The notes beneath the pieces were generated by a model. That model saw only the letters and a program-made list of their open reading frames with translations, did no database searches and was not told the origin of the DNA. This document shows positions 46,762-57,939 of a stretch of 64,000 nt of DNA, in pieces. The DNA lies in the NCBI GenBank assembly GCA_030063045.1, contig JAQSEB010000111.1, positions 1,302,001 to 1,366,000 of the forward strand. Direction: 5' to 3'. The position numbers and the translations under genes are program-made. The stretch comes from Pratylenchus scribneri. Its lineage: Eukaryota > Nematoda > Chromadorea > Rhabditida > Pratylenchidae. Numbering within the stretch: position 1 is the stretch's first letter; every line of letters starts with the position of its first letter.

Positions 46762-47560
46762 ATGGCACTTCGGAACAACACATGCAGTCGGTAATGATTT
46801 GACCTTTAAATATAGTTAATTTTAATTTTTACATATAGAATAGTCATCCATCCCGAGATCGAGTTTTTGCGAAAGGCCTATAATAATGGCGCCTGCAAAT
46901 ATGCCGACGTCATTTTGAAATCCATCGACAACGAGAACCATCGTGGGCACCGAGTCATATTGGCAACGCGCTCAAAATGCTTTGAACGATTGTTGGATGG
47001 CATTCAAGAGAACGCCCAACAGGAAGATGGTCTTCCCATTTTGCAACTCGACATCACAGCGCAACACCTTAAGACCTTCCTCGATTACATGTTAGTTTTG
47101 ATAAAGGTTATTAAAAATATTAATTAATAATAGCTACTGCGGGACAAAAACTCGGGCGGCATCCCTTGATCTCTATCGACAAGCCCACTTTTTTGAGCTG
47201 GACCAGTTAAAGGTTTCTCATATAATGAGTATCCAATAATTATACTAAATCTTTTTCAGCACCACAGCGAGAAAAACTGCTGGATAGTGTGAGCTCCGAA
47301 AATGCGCTTCAGATGCTGAAATTTGCCAAGGATTATAGCGCTCATCGCAACAAGAAGGCGGCCCTTGACCACATCAGAGCGGATCCACTCAATGTAAGAA
47401 TGAAGGAATATTATGAATGTATAAAATTTTAAATTAGGTGGGAAAGGCAGCGCTCATGAACCAACTTGATCTTCGCAATGAAACACCATTGGCACAAGAG
47501 GAGAAAATCGAATTGGTGATGGAGATCATGGATGCCTTCTTCAAGCCGAACGCACAATGA
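46762..47560 (+). CDS. BTB/POZ domain protein
   Basis: Exons: 46762-46791, about 46840-47091, about 47133-47211, about 47261-47391 and about 47437-47560. After MALRNNTCSR the BTB fold is clear: ADVILKSIDNENHRGHRVIL, ATRSKCFERLLDG and HLKTFLDYM, followed after a splice by YCG and an alpha-helical segment. The C-terminal part (SENALQMLKFAKDYSAHRNK, then KAALDHI) looks like a short BACK-type helical region. BTB proteins often serve as cullin-3 adaptors or dimerise in transcription and channel complexes. There is no Kelch or zinc-finger part here. The gene diverges from the ATG2-like fragment about 200 bases upstream. Confidence 0.8.
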
Positions 47561-49086
47561 GCCAATCAGCCAGGGCCACAGAAGCCAAATGACACTAATC
47601 AATTTTGTTGACATAATATAAGATGAATCCCTTTGTTTTCTGATACTCCTACTCCCTTTCATTGATCCATTGTTGTTGGAATGTTTAAATAATTCATTAT
47701 TTTCATCACGTTTTATTAAATACAAATAAAATTTAAAATTCATTTTGTTCAATTCAAAGTTGATAAATTACTACAAATTTTAAAAGAGGGAAAAAGTTCA
47801 TCAAATTTAAATCGTCACTGGGATGAAGGCAAAACAAAATATGGATCGGAATTGAAAGGACAATAAAAAGGTGATCGAGAGTGGAAAATGGATGAATTTG
47901 AAGTTTTGAAGTCACAAATGCAGTTATCACTGTTCCAGCCTATTTCAATGATTATTAATACAAAAAGTATTTTTCCCTTCAGCAGATATTTTTAAATTTT
48001 CTTCCATTCCAATATCATTCTTATATTATTTTTCCACTCTTATTGTTCAAATTTTAGCAATGAATTTTGCTTTTTCATTAAATTTATATTAATCAGAATA
48101 TCTTTCCATCATATTTTGAGGCCATGAGTGCTTAATATTATAGTTTAATAATAATTAAATTTCAGCCTTCATTTGCTCGAAAACTAAATTACCTATTCCA
48201 AAAAAATCATGAGAATTCTCTTCACATTCAAAAATTAATGAAAACATATTTTCCTCTTTTTCCAAATAAGGTAAAAATGTTTTTATTCTATATTTAAAGG
48301 ACACAAAAAATTATGATAATTTTGTGGCATTGGACACAAATGCCATAAATTCTATTCAAACTATAAAATTCACAATGCGCATTTTGTGCGGGGATGAATT
48401 TGGCGACATTGTTTTCGGCCCAAATTAATGAATTTATGGAAAAAAAATGTGGCCAGAAAATAGGCATTATAAAAAAGGAATTCAAATCATTTTTGTATAG
48501 AAATTTAAGCGAAAAAATTTTGATGAGAAAATACAATTTTTTTTAAAGAATCCAAAAATAAAAAATCAAATAAAATCCGTCTTGTACAGATTCTATGTAC
48601 GTGTGAAATTAATTATTTTGGGATAAATCAAAGATTTAGAAACATTTTGAACAGAATTATTGAATTTGTAGCCATAACTAAAAATGGCACATTTCATAAT
48701 TCCTTCCTCAATTTGAGTTTGAATTTGTATCCATAATGTGAGAAATTAATGGAAAAAATTGCTATCTATCAGATTTGTCCGAAAATTTTATTCACATTTT
48801 CGATGCAAATTCGAAAAACTAAATGAAAATTCTTTATTCATTTTCAATTCCAAAAATTCCTAAGGGCCCTTCTTATTTGTCCTACCGTACTCCCACTTTT
48901 TGCCTAATTACCCCGTCTCTGCGATCACGGGGACGGGGGTGAGGCCCAAAATACTCGGGGATCCCAGTCAGGGGTGGCCCCGTGGGGACGGAGGCGCAAC
49001 CCTATTCTCAATTAATAATAAAATTTACCAAAATCATTATTCCGCAATCCATTTTACCTTTCCTAATCTTTTCCCATTTTTTTTGA
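47561..49086. other. Intergenic region with a short GC-rich repeat
   Basis: Mostly AT-rich with no supported gene. At 48862-48920 it holds the second copy of the short repeat seen at 28386-28442, followed by a G-rich stretch (48925-48995) that is unexplained. Confidence 0.4.
48862..48920. repeat. Short dispersed repeat, copy 2 of 2
   Basis: AAGGGCCCTTCTTATTTGTC then TCCTACCGTACTCCCACTTT and TTTGCCTAATTACCCCG match the segment at 28386-28442. It is intergenic. Confidence 0.5.
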
Positions 49087-50435
49087 CAGATGATGGCTAT
49101 TTTTGTGTTGCCCATTTTATCTTGGAATGCATGGGCCTCATTGGCCATTGGCCTCCTTCTCAATGTTCTCCTTTTGTTCCTCGCAATTCGGCATTCTTCC
49201 GGTGATTTGCGCGAATTTCTTCCCATTGTCTTTCATTTTTGTTTTCTCGACATTTTTTGCATCTTTTTATATGCAATCTGCCAACCTGTAATTATCCTAA
49301 TTAATTTTAAATAATTTTTTATTCCAATTCAAAGATTTTCATTTTCTCCGCCGATGGCCGTTCATTTGTGTTTTTCGGCGGATTGATGGCCAATTTGTCT
49401 TCCATTGAACTTCGAATGGCATTTTTCTGTTTACTTTTCATTATTTATTTTATGATAATGGCCGGACTTGGGCTCCAATTTTTGGATCGTTATATTCTCC
49501 TTTGCCGGTTTGTGAATTTCTTTTTATGTGGATTAAAATAATGAGTAAAATATTTAGCATATAAAATAAACAATTTAAAATTATGCAAATATTATTGTTT
49601 TTTTTTATGCTTTTAAGAAATCTCAAAAATAATTTTAATAGTTCATTAACCAATGTTCCTCGCCGATATGCCATTGTTATTGGTCTCCAACTACTCTTTC
49701 CCCTTGTCATAATTTTGCTTGCTGTTAATAATTTGCCCTTGAAAGATTATGATTTGAATGAAATTTTGCCATCCGATGATAGAGATTCCCTTAAGAAAGA
49801 TAGCAGTGAAAGTGGAGCCGATACATCCCCAAATTTGAAAGTTGTTTCCGAAGCAAATATGGTAAGAAGAAAATGAAGGGAAAATTAAATATTTTTTAAT
49901 ATTGAAAATTCATTTAGCAGAATCGGATTACAAAGATACTGTTCGTCCTTTTGGGCACCCTGTTGTTCATCAATTATTTGGTTGTGGTCATTTGCTATAC
50001 CAAAATTCGGGCATTTTTGAAGCAGAATTTATCAGCAAATGGCCCTCAGACAAACACCCGCGATTCTCTCCAACAAATTACACGAAATATGCTCTTTCAG
50101 GTATTAAATTAGGCCGAGTTTACACCGAAGTGAATGACTATTAATCGAATTTTAGGCACTGTTGCCAATGTATACCATGGTATTGTTTGGAGTGAACATT
50201 GGCTTTTTGCTAAATAGTGAATATTCTCCGTGGCTTTTGCAATTCCAAGCACTCTCTTTCCTGCCCCATAAGTTGGCTTCCATTGCTTAATCCGTTGGTC
50301 ACTATTCTAACAATTCGAAATTATCGAAATGGACTATTGGCAATTTGTGGAATGAAGAAAATGGCCAAACAAAATGAAGTGAATGTATTCTACAAAACAT
50401 CCACCCATCCATTCCATTCAACCACCAATAAATAA
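49087..50435 (+). CDS. Seven-TM chemoreceptor-like (serpentine receptor) gene, possibly frameshifted
   Basis: Exons at about 49090-49289, 49335-49510, 49640-49861, 49920-50100 and 50156-50433. TM segments are seen in order: WASLAIGLLLNVLLLFLAI, FHFCFLDIFCIFLYA, FFCLLFIIYFMIMAGLGL, YAIVIGLQLLFPLVIILLAV, ILFVLLGTLLFINYLVVVIC and MYTMVLFGVNIGFLL. The last TM ends SWLPLLNPLVTILTIRNYRN, the NP-xx-TI-xx-YR pattern of nematode serpentine receptors. That final part is in a different frame from the preceding one, and no normal intron fits the shift near 50240-50275. The gene is therefore a frameshifted pseudogene, carries a sequence error, or uses an unusual splice. The exact receptor family (str/srd/srh-like) is not clear. 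Confidence 0.65.
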
Positions 50436-51010
50436 AATGAAAATAAACATTATTTTTTGTATCAAAAATTTTAAAATTATTTGAACTTTGGTCTTTGAAA
50501 GGTGAAAGGAATTGATTTGGATTGGTCTAATGTTCCTTTTATTTTTTTTAAATTTATTATTCTCTTGAGACTGCCAAGTTCCGTTTTTTATATAATATAT
50601 TTTATTATATTGCAAATTGAAAAGTTTATTTTTATCTCATTTTACTATTCCTAAATATTTCCGACACTATTTTGAATTAGTTTCGCCAAACATTGGCCAC
50701 TTTTTAGACAAAAATCCGAGCACAATTTATTTGTATTTCTGCCTGCTAGTATTCTTTTCTCCCTCAAAATATTTCTCGCCATTGCCCTTGCCCCAAAAAC
50801 ATTCCGAGATCTATTGATTTTCTTATTTCTTTCTGTGTATTATTACCGCTAGCTTTTTTTAAATAAAAGTATAAAATAAAATTTATTTAGTGCAAAAAAT
50901 TTATTCAAAAAAAATTTTTTTCTTGTAAGTAAATTTATGAGCCTTGAGGAAATCTCAACATCTCATCAATCAGTCTAAAATATTTTGCCTAGAAATGTTT
51001 GGTATAATTC
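50436..51010. other. Intergenic region, no gene seen
   Basis: AT-rich with only short frames. It should include the promoter of nuclear receptor C. Confidence 0.35.
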
Positions 51011-51012
51011 AT

Positions 51013-54000
51013 ATGATGGAGATGGAATATCAAATATGTGGCCAAATTGCCCATGGCCACCATTTTGGCGTCCTCTGTTGTCGGCCATGCATCGAATTTT
51101 ACAGGTCATTCATTGAACATTGAGGGGAGAATATTTTGCCCTAAACAATATATTGGCAATACATATTCCATTGAATAAACTTTATAATTTGGATTTTAAA
51201 TTTGTAAAAAATTATGGCCAATAAAAATTATAATATCTTTCTCTTTCCTTGAAATTTTCATGCATTTTTCACCAATTTATCAATTTAAAAAGGTTGAATT
51301 TATTTCTATATTTCTTATAAGGAGAATTAGGTTTATCGAATTTAATTTTTAAGCCTGGAGATGCAAATGTCGGGAATAAAATTTTAACAAAAACAAAATG
51401 TTCATATTAATTATTATTATTAATTCTTTAACTTCTTAAGACGTTCCGTAACGCAGCAGAAAGAGTACAAATGTTTGAGGACAGGAAATTGTGGCATATT
51501 CAAAAATGGATTGATTCGAAAATGCAAAGCCTGCAGATTTAAACAATGTCAAAAAGTTGGAATGCACATTGGTGGCAAATCCGGCAAAAGCATTGAATTG
51601 GAATCGGCTTCTTCTTCGGCTGAAATTGTTGAAATTTCCAACGAATTTTCCCTTCTCTCAATGCTCAAAAATGCTTATGAGCATTTTTTGACTCTTCGAA
51701 ATTCGGCCAATTCAATGCGAAATTTAAATCCAAATATTTTCGGAAAAGTGGAAAATTTGCGGCGTTTTGAGCAGTCCATAAAGCCGATGATTGTGCAAAT
51801 GTTCGAAAAATGTTTTAAAATTTTTGCCAAAATGGAAATAGAGGATAAAGTTTGTGATTTTCAAATTATAATTAATATTTTCATCAATTTTCAAGTTTCC
51901 TTTGGTTGAAAAATGTTTGTCACAAATAAATTTTCTGGCTGATTGCCAACAAACATTGAAGCATTTCCCCTCGGGCGATGATGCTCGATTTTTTGTTGTC
52001 CCTGGAATGGTGGTGGATATGGTCAAATTTAATTGGGAGAATCGTGGGAATGATATGGAAAGGTAAATACAAATTTGAATGTTTTAGTACCGTATTTTTC
52101 TATTAAAAGCCCATGGGCTTGGGAAAATGCATGAAAAATAAATTATTCAATAAAATTTGCAACAAATCAAAAAATGTTTTTACAATTCAAAACAATTTTT
52201 TGTTCGAAATATTTTTTTACTAAATCTTTTTACAAATTAGAACATGTTTTAGGATTCAAAATTTGTATTTTCACCCATGTTTTTGCAATTTTGAAAGGTA
52301 AAAATAAAAATAATTTAAAGCATGTTTTTATATTTCCAACATGTTTTAAGATTCTAATATAATTGTTTTTAAAAAATGTTTTTTTTAGAATTCTCAGCAT
52401 CTTTTTATAAATCAGAACATGTTTTTAATATGTTTTAATTTTAACCTTCAAAGCATCTTAATAGAATTTTCAAATAGAAGAAATACGGTATTTTATGAAA
52501 TATTTAGCCAATTGATCCAACGTCGATTTAATATGGTTCAACAATTCAAAAATATGTCCTATTCCTATTCTATTGAAAATGTGGACATTTCCGTGATGGC
52601 CACAATGTTTTTGATTAACAATGCAGATGGACCTATTTGGGAATTATATAAAAAGGAAATACTCATGGAATGGCATCAACACAAAACGATGGAATTTAGC
52701 AATGCCGACACGGCCTCCATCCAAATTGGCCGTCTCCTTTCATTGTTAGCCCAATTGGATGTGCGCAAATTAAAATATTTAAATTTTATTTTATTTTAAA
52801 ATATTTAATTTTATTAATTAATTTTTTGAAGATGATGATTCTGAAGGAATCCATCGGATTGAATGTAATTTTGCCGGCCAAATTCCGTTCAAATCTTTTC
52901 AATCAACAGGTAAAATATTTCTAAATTTATTTGCTTATTTTTGTATTATTTAGCCTGAAGCTGCCGGGCAACATTTTATTTCCCATTTTGGTTGCCTCCT
53001 AAAATGCCATAAACAAATTTGGATTCATTTTTATGCTTTCAATGAAGAATACCTCAACAAATTTGAGCGTTTCGATGATTTGGTGGCGGATTCGAGTGAA
53101 AATATTTTGACCATTTCCGGCACATTTTCAGTATAAATTAATATAATTAAAATGGAAAATACAAATAAAGTTTAGATTGATTTAATGGAAAAAGGAGCAA
53201 ATTTTTATGCTGGCGCTGACAATTTTTGGGGACTCCTCTACAAAGATTCCAATGTGTGGATGTTGACAACGCTGGGATTATTAAAATCAATGCCAGCATT
53301 CAGGAAAATTGACATTCAAGATAAAGTGGGTTCAAAATATTAACTAATTTTAATAAATTATTTTTATAGATTCTGATGGCCCAGCATATTCGTCCAGCTA
53401 TGGAAATTTTCATAAAATCATTTTATTCCGCAGAATTAGGCGCCCAAACTTGGATGCGCCCCGAGGGATTGACTTCATTATGGGCGCTGAAAATGGTGAA
53501 CAAAAATTTTGGAGAGGATAAATGGTAAATTTGCGCATAATGAAATGAAGAAGAATTTTATTGTTTTTAAGTTTAATGCAAATTGCCGACAAATGTTTCA
53601 CCCAACCCGTTCAACGTTTTCATAATCTTCAGACAATGCTTAGCCAGGAGGAATTCGCCCTTTTATTGGCCATTCTTGCATCAAACACAAGTAAATATTG
53701 AAACATTAAAAAAGTACGCACCAACTTTACGCCGAGCCCATTTAATGCCGTTTATTAATAACTCATCAATTTCTGAATTATTTTCGATGATTTTGACATC
53801 ATATTAAACAACACAAATTTTTGGCTAAATAAAAATAATTTTGTTTAAATCAGTCAAGAATTATTTGAATTATGACCAAAAAAAATTTAAAATGACTTTT
53901 AATATAGATTAACAAAATTTTTAATGCCTTTTTAGGCACAACTTCATCAATTCTGAACCAATCTAAATAAATTTAACATCATTAAATAGTCAAAAGTCTG

Positions 54001-54469
54001 CTCTTTAATTTGATATCAAATTTATCAAAACTGGTTCATACCTTGATAAATTATTATAAACGGCGTTAAGTTGGACCGCTACCGAATATTGATTAGCGGA
54101 ATTTTGGAAAAAGCAATTAAATGAGGAATTATTAATAATAAGTTACAAAAATAATTCAAAGAAATTTGTCTGAATAAAAAAGTACATAATTCCCCCAAAA
54201 AGCAGGTATTTCTGATCTCTCGGAGTATGCCCGGGAACAGTTTTATGCCGATCAGAATATTTATTCCCGAATCCTTCTGCAACATTTACAAACCAATTTG
54301 GGCATGGAAAGAGGTGCGAAACGTTTTTCTGAATGTCTTTTTCTGATGGAAGGCACATTCGCTGCCTTTGAAAATGGAGAAATATTGAAAGTCTACATTG
54401 AGGCATTCCATGGCCCAACACCTAAATTAAAGGGAATGGCTGACCTAAAATTCCTACGGCAGAATTAAT
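51013..54469 (+). CDS. Nuclear hormone receptor C with apparent tandem ligand-binding domains
   Basis: Exon 1 (about 51013-51104) gives the first zinc finger (MEYQICGQIAHGHHFGVLCC, then RPCIEFYR). A GT-AG intron joins it to RSVTQQKEYKCLRTGNCG and, further on, RKCKACRFKQCQKVGM. LBD 1 runs through SMLKNAYEHFLTLRNSANSM, FSQLIQRRFNMVQQF and RLLSLLAQLD to about 52908. Without an intergenic gap, short exons from 52952 then encode a second LBD: FWGLLYKDSNVWMLTTLGLL, FRKIDIQDKILMAQHIRPAM, LGAQTWMRPEG and, after an intron at 53692-54204, FYADQNIYSRILLQHLQTNL and GMERGAKRFSECLF, ending at the TAA at 54467-54469. The expected first zinc-ligand cysteine is tyrosine (EYQIC). The gene may be two fused receptors, or a receptor plus a separate LBD-only gene. 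Confidence 0.68.
53855..54060. repeat. Partial copy of the 28495-28930 MITE family
   Basis: AATTCTGAACCAATCTAAAT, then AAAAGTCTGCTCTTTAATTT and GATATCAAATTTATC resemble the right arm of the element at 28495-28930. It lies in the last intron of nuclear receptor C. Confidence 0.5.
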
Positions 54470-54897
54470 GTGAAGAATTATTAAATATTTTATTTGAAAT
54501 TATTTATTTATTCGAATATTGTAAAAATAAAAACATTTATATACATATATTTTCGTCAATACAACAGAGTGGTATTCCGTGTGATTTTTGATAATTCATC
54601 AGTGAATCTAATTTATTAAGCTTTAAGAAATAGTTTATTAGGGATATGACTATGATTTTTGATAATAGCAGTTAAATGAGTGCCTTAATAACCAAAAATT
54701 GGGAGGTTATCTAAATTAATTTGTATATTAATTAAGAATTAAACCCAGACATTGTAAATATCAATTATAAATAAATCAATAAGTCTCGATTATGTTTAAT
54801 AAATTAGTTTTTGAATTATTTAAACCAAAAATCACAACTGTCAATATTTGGGATGGGGGATGAACTGCCATCACCAAATTTGGAACATTTTCGATAA
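54470..54897. other. Intergenic region, no gene seen
   Basis: AT-rich; it separates the plus-strand receptor C from the minus-strand membrane protein gene. No motif recognised. Confidence 0.35.
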
Positions 54898-55422
54898 TTA
54901 TTTCTTTCCAAATTGCTTCCTCAAAAATTCCATTAATTTTTGATTATTTTCTTGCAATGGCCCATTTTCTGATGAATTTTTCCTGACCACCTTTTGTAGC
55001 ATTTCTTCTTCTGTTGATGATGAATTATTTTGCTGTTGAATTTCTTCCTGAAATTCATTTTCTCATAAATTATCTCCAAATTCCCTTGCCTTTATTCTCG
55101 GAATCACCCATAAAAAGGCAATAGTCATTGAGGAAATTAACAGGAAAATGATAACATTTTTGAACCATCTACCCGAAAAATTATCATTGATTTTGGCCGA
55201 AGAATTTTGTGGTCGATTGATTTCAAATGAGCCCAAATCAGTGGAATAAAATGCTGAAATTTTTGGTGGGCGGGTTTGACGATTGCCTCGGGCCAATGCC
55301 CGGATGAGACGATAATTTAGGGGTGAAACATTTTTGGGCAATGGAATTGGCGATGAACTGCTTCGATCACGGAATTTTTCCTTCAAGAATATTGACTTGA
55401 TTTGGCTGGGAAAGGGTTGCAT
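54898..55422 (-). CDS. Small single-pass membrane protein, function unknown
   Basis: Two exons on the minus strand, 55422-about 55085 and about 55047-54898. The first has a basic Ser/Pro-rich N-terminus (QIKSIFLKEKFRDRSSSSPI), then a TM segment (NVIIFLLISSMTIAFLWVI) about 30 residues before the exon end. The second is acidic, Gln/Glu-rich and likely coiled (EEIQQQNNSSSTEEEMLQKV). No known family. The intron joins best as AAG|GCAAGG, a GC-AG intron; no GT donor is available in frame. The topology points to a short lumenal or extracellular coiled tail. Confidence 0.55.
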
Positions 55423-55514
55423 TTTAATTTGACTGAAAATGAAAAAAAAATTAATTAGATAAATATCTAAATGTTAAATTGGACATGATTGATTAAATTG
55501 TATATGAATAACTA

Positions 55515-56360
55515 GACCCGGGGGCAAGCCCCGGGTCTAGTTATTTTTAACAGCCATCATGTAGTGTGGTGGTGATTATGTTTGTTCAGTATTTAAAAAC
55601 CTTTTCCTAGAGTTGTACATTTTTTGTTGTTTAGGGGGGCTTCGCCCCCCTTTTGGAGGGTTTAGGGGCTCCGCCCCCTTTAGGCGCGAGCTAAGCGAGC
55701 GCGACTTATTCATGAAATAAATTAATAATATATATCAATGAAGGATGTAAATTCTGAATTTAATATTATTTTTTTTATAAAGTTGCATGGCAACAAAATT
55801 GTGCTTAGCAACTTTTTTGCGCAACTTTAAAAAAATCCCAAAAATTTGGATTTAAGATATTTTTACTTATATTATTCTATTACATCAAAATTTTTCTACA
55901 GAACTTTGCGGAATTTAATAAAAATTTTTAAGAAATATTTTCATTCTTTATAGATTAGATATAAAAATACACTTTTAATAATATAAAACTTATACTTCAT
56001 AATTATTTATTTTTTTTCGGTTTGTACTTTCTCGTTGGTCAGGGGGGTTAGGGGGAGGGGTCCGCTACGCTCGGCCTCGGCTCCCTCCGCTCGGTCGGCC
56101 CGCTCCGCGGGCCTCCCTCGCTCCGGGAGCCTCGGCCTCGCTTCGCTACCCCCTCCCCCTCCCCCCTGAAACCCCCCACACCCCCACCCACGAACAGCCG
56201 GCGCGCTTCGCGCGCCCCCATAGCTCGCTTCGCTCGCTCACTTTACCCAACATTATAATTTTGTTCATATTTATTAGTTTTTCCCACCTCTGAGTCATTT
56301 TTGGTGCTTCGCCCCTCATTTTAGTCATTTTTTGGTATTCGCGCGCTGCGCGCGCGCTTG
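55515..56360. repeat. Field of GC-rich mini-hairpins
   Basis: Several short palindromes follow each other: AGACCCGGGGGCAAGCCCCGG then GTCT (55515), GGGGGCTTCGCCCCC (55636), GGGGCTCCGCCCC (55666), CGCGAGCTAAGCGAGCGCG (55684), GCTCGCTTCGCTCGC (56223), and GCGCGCTGCGCGCGC (56341). The last and the one at 55684 share the phrase GCGCGAGCTAAGCGAGC (also at 56361). The local GC content is far above the AT-rich surroundings. Open frames here are low-complexity by-products. Confidence 0.75.
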
Positions 56361-56861
56361 CAGCGCGAGCTAAGCGAGCCCAATCATCATCATTTTACTC
56401 AGTTTTTCATGGGCTTTCGAATGGTATATCACATGACATATAAAAATGTTCCATTCGAAAAATCTCGATTTTGGCACTTTGTGCCGAACTTTCGAGACCG
56501 GCACAACTCTGTGGCATGTTGTCCAAATTTCGAGATCGATAGCTCATTCGACGCGCCTTTCAAAACTGCACAATATATGTCGGGCGCACGTTAGCGCGCT
56601 GAAAGCGCACCGAGTTATGGTCGAAAAACCTCAAAAAATATGGGTTTTAAACCGTTTTTGAAAATTTCAAGGAGAGGTCGTAACGGTGCCGTGAAAAATC
56701 TTTCTGTTTAAATTGTTGCGCACATGTCCAAGAATCTTTGGGCAAAATTTCAGCCCAATCGTATGGTTGCGCATTGAGATAAAATTCGAGATGTGCCGCA
56801 CCCCCCACAGAATTTACTGAAGGGTTTAATAGGAAGCTTATTATATCCCCCAAATTCAATA

Positions 56862-56995
56862 CCGTAAATTCTCTATTAGAAGCCCCGGGGCTTATAAATA
56901 AGCTTCAAAGACCCTCCAAATGGACTTATATTAGGGGAGGGGTGGGTGGTCTTTTATTAGAGTGAGGGCTTTTAATAGTGAATTATTTACGATAT
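56862..56995. repeat. MITE-like element, CCGTAAATTCTCTATTAGAA family
   Basis: Left end CCGTAAATTCTCTATTAGAA and right end TTTTAATAGTGAATTATTTACG are inverted. Related ends are seen at 6867-7080, 13925-14070 and 52088-52125, where they also start CCGTA and include TATTA(G/A)AAGCCC. Confidence 0.55.
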
Positions 56996-57939
56996 ATTAA
57001 AAGTTGAGGTATAATATATTTGTTTCGAATTCATAATTTTAGCCAATTTTGTATTTTCCATCAAATGGATGGAGTATTCAATACATATAATTTTAATGAA
57101 TTTTAATCAGGTTATTTGAAAATTGGGAAGTGAAAACATAAAATGAAAATGAATAAAAAAAATAAGCTAATAAACTTTTTATAAAATGTCGCTAGTTCAC
57201 AATGTTTCCCCACTATTTTAATCTTTTCATACCTTTATTATTTGGGATTAGCATAATTAAATATTGTTGATTTAATATCGGCGTGATGTGATTTAATGAA
57301 ATTTCAGGGTAAAAGGGCACACAAACATATGGACTTTCACAGTCAACAATTTGTTTTGTTGTCTGGCCAACAGGAAAAAGTCATTTTCACAGTCCGTTGA
57401 ATAAATAAAGAATAATAAAATTTCTATTAAATATTTTATAAACATTTTAACAGAGCTTTAGCCATTGGGATGTCTAGGTTTTGGTATGATTGAAATTTCA
57501 CAAATAATTGAATAAATAATTGGCACAAATATAAAATTTATTATAAAAATGAAGCCATCTCCCCAAAATTTATCAATTTCTTAGAAGTTTGAATTCTATT
57601 AAATGCTGTGAGCAGATTGGGCCGGAAATTTTTTATTTTCTTTCTGTATGGAAAATATGATTTAAAGGTCAAGTAAATTTGTTAATGGAATATTCTATGT
57701 AAATACTAAATATTATCAAAAAATTCACAATTAAATTAAAGAATTCAGTTCATTTTCAACGTTTATTCCTCATCATCATTCATTATCATTAGCAGAACAA
57801 AACAATAACAATTGAAAAATAAATATAATAAAGTAAAAATAGTTTGCTTGATAAAAAATTAATAAAAATGAAAAATAATGGTTGCAAATTGTAAAATTTC
57901 GAGATTGGTCATAACAAAAAAACTTAAAAAATATTGATA
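56996..57939. other. Intergenic region, no gene seen
   Basis: AT-rich; only short frames. Its right end is the 3' side of the RING-finger gene. Confidence 0.35.

Noticed and set aside
56041..56330. Possible coding frames in the GC-rich hairpin field
   Set aside because: Low-complexity Arg/Gly/Trp-type products from palindromic repeats; no gene signal.
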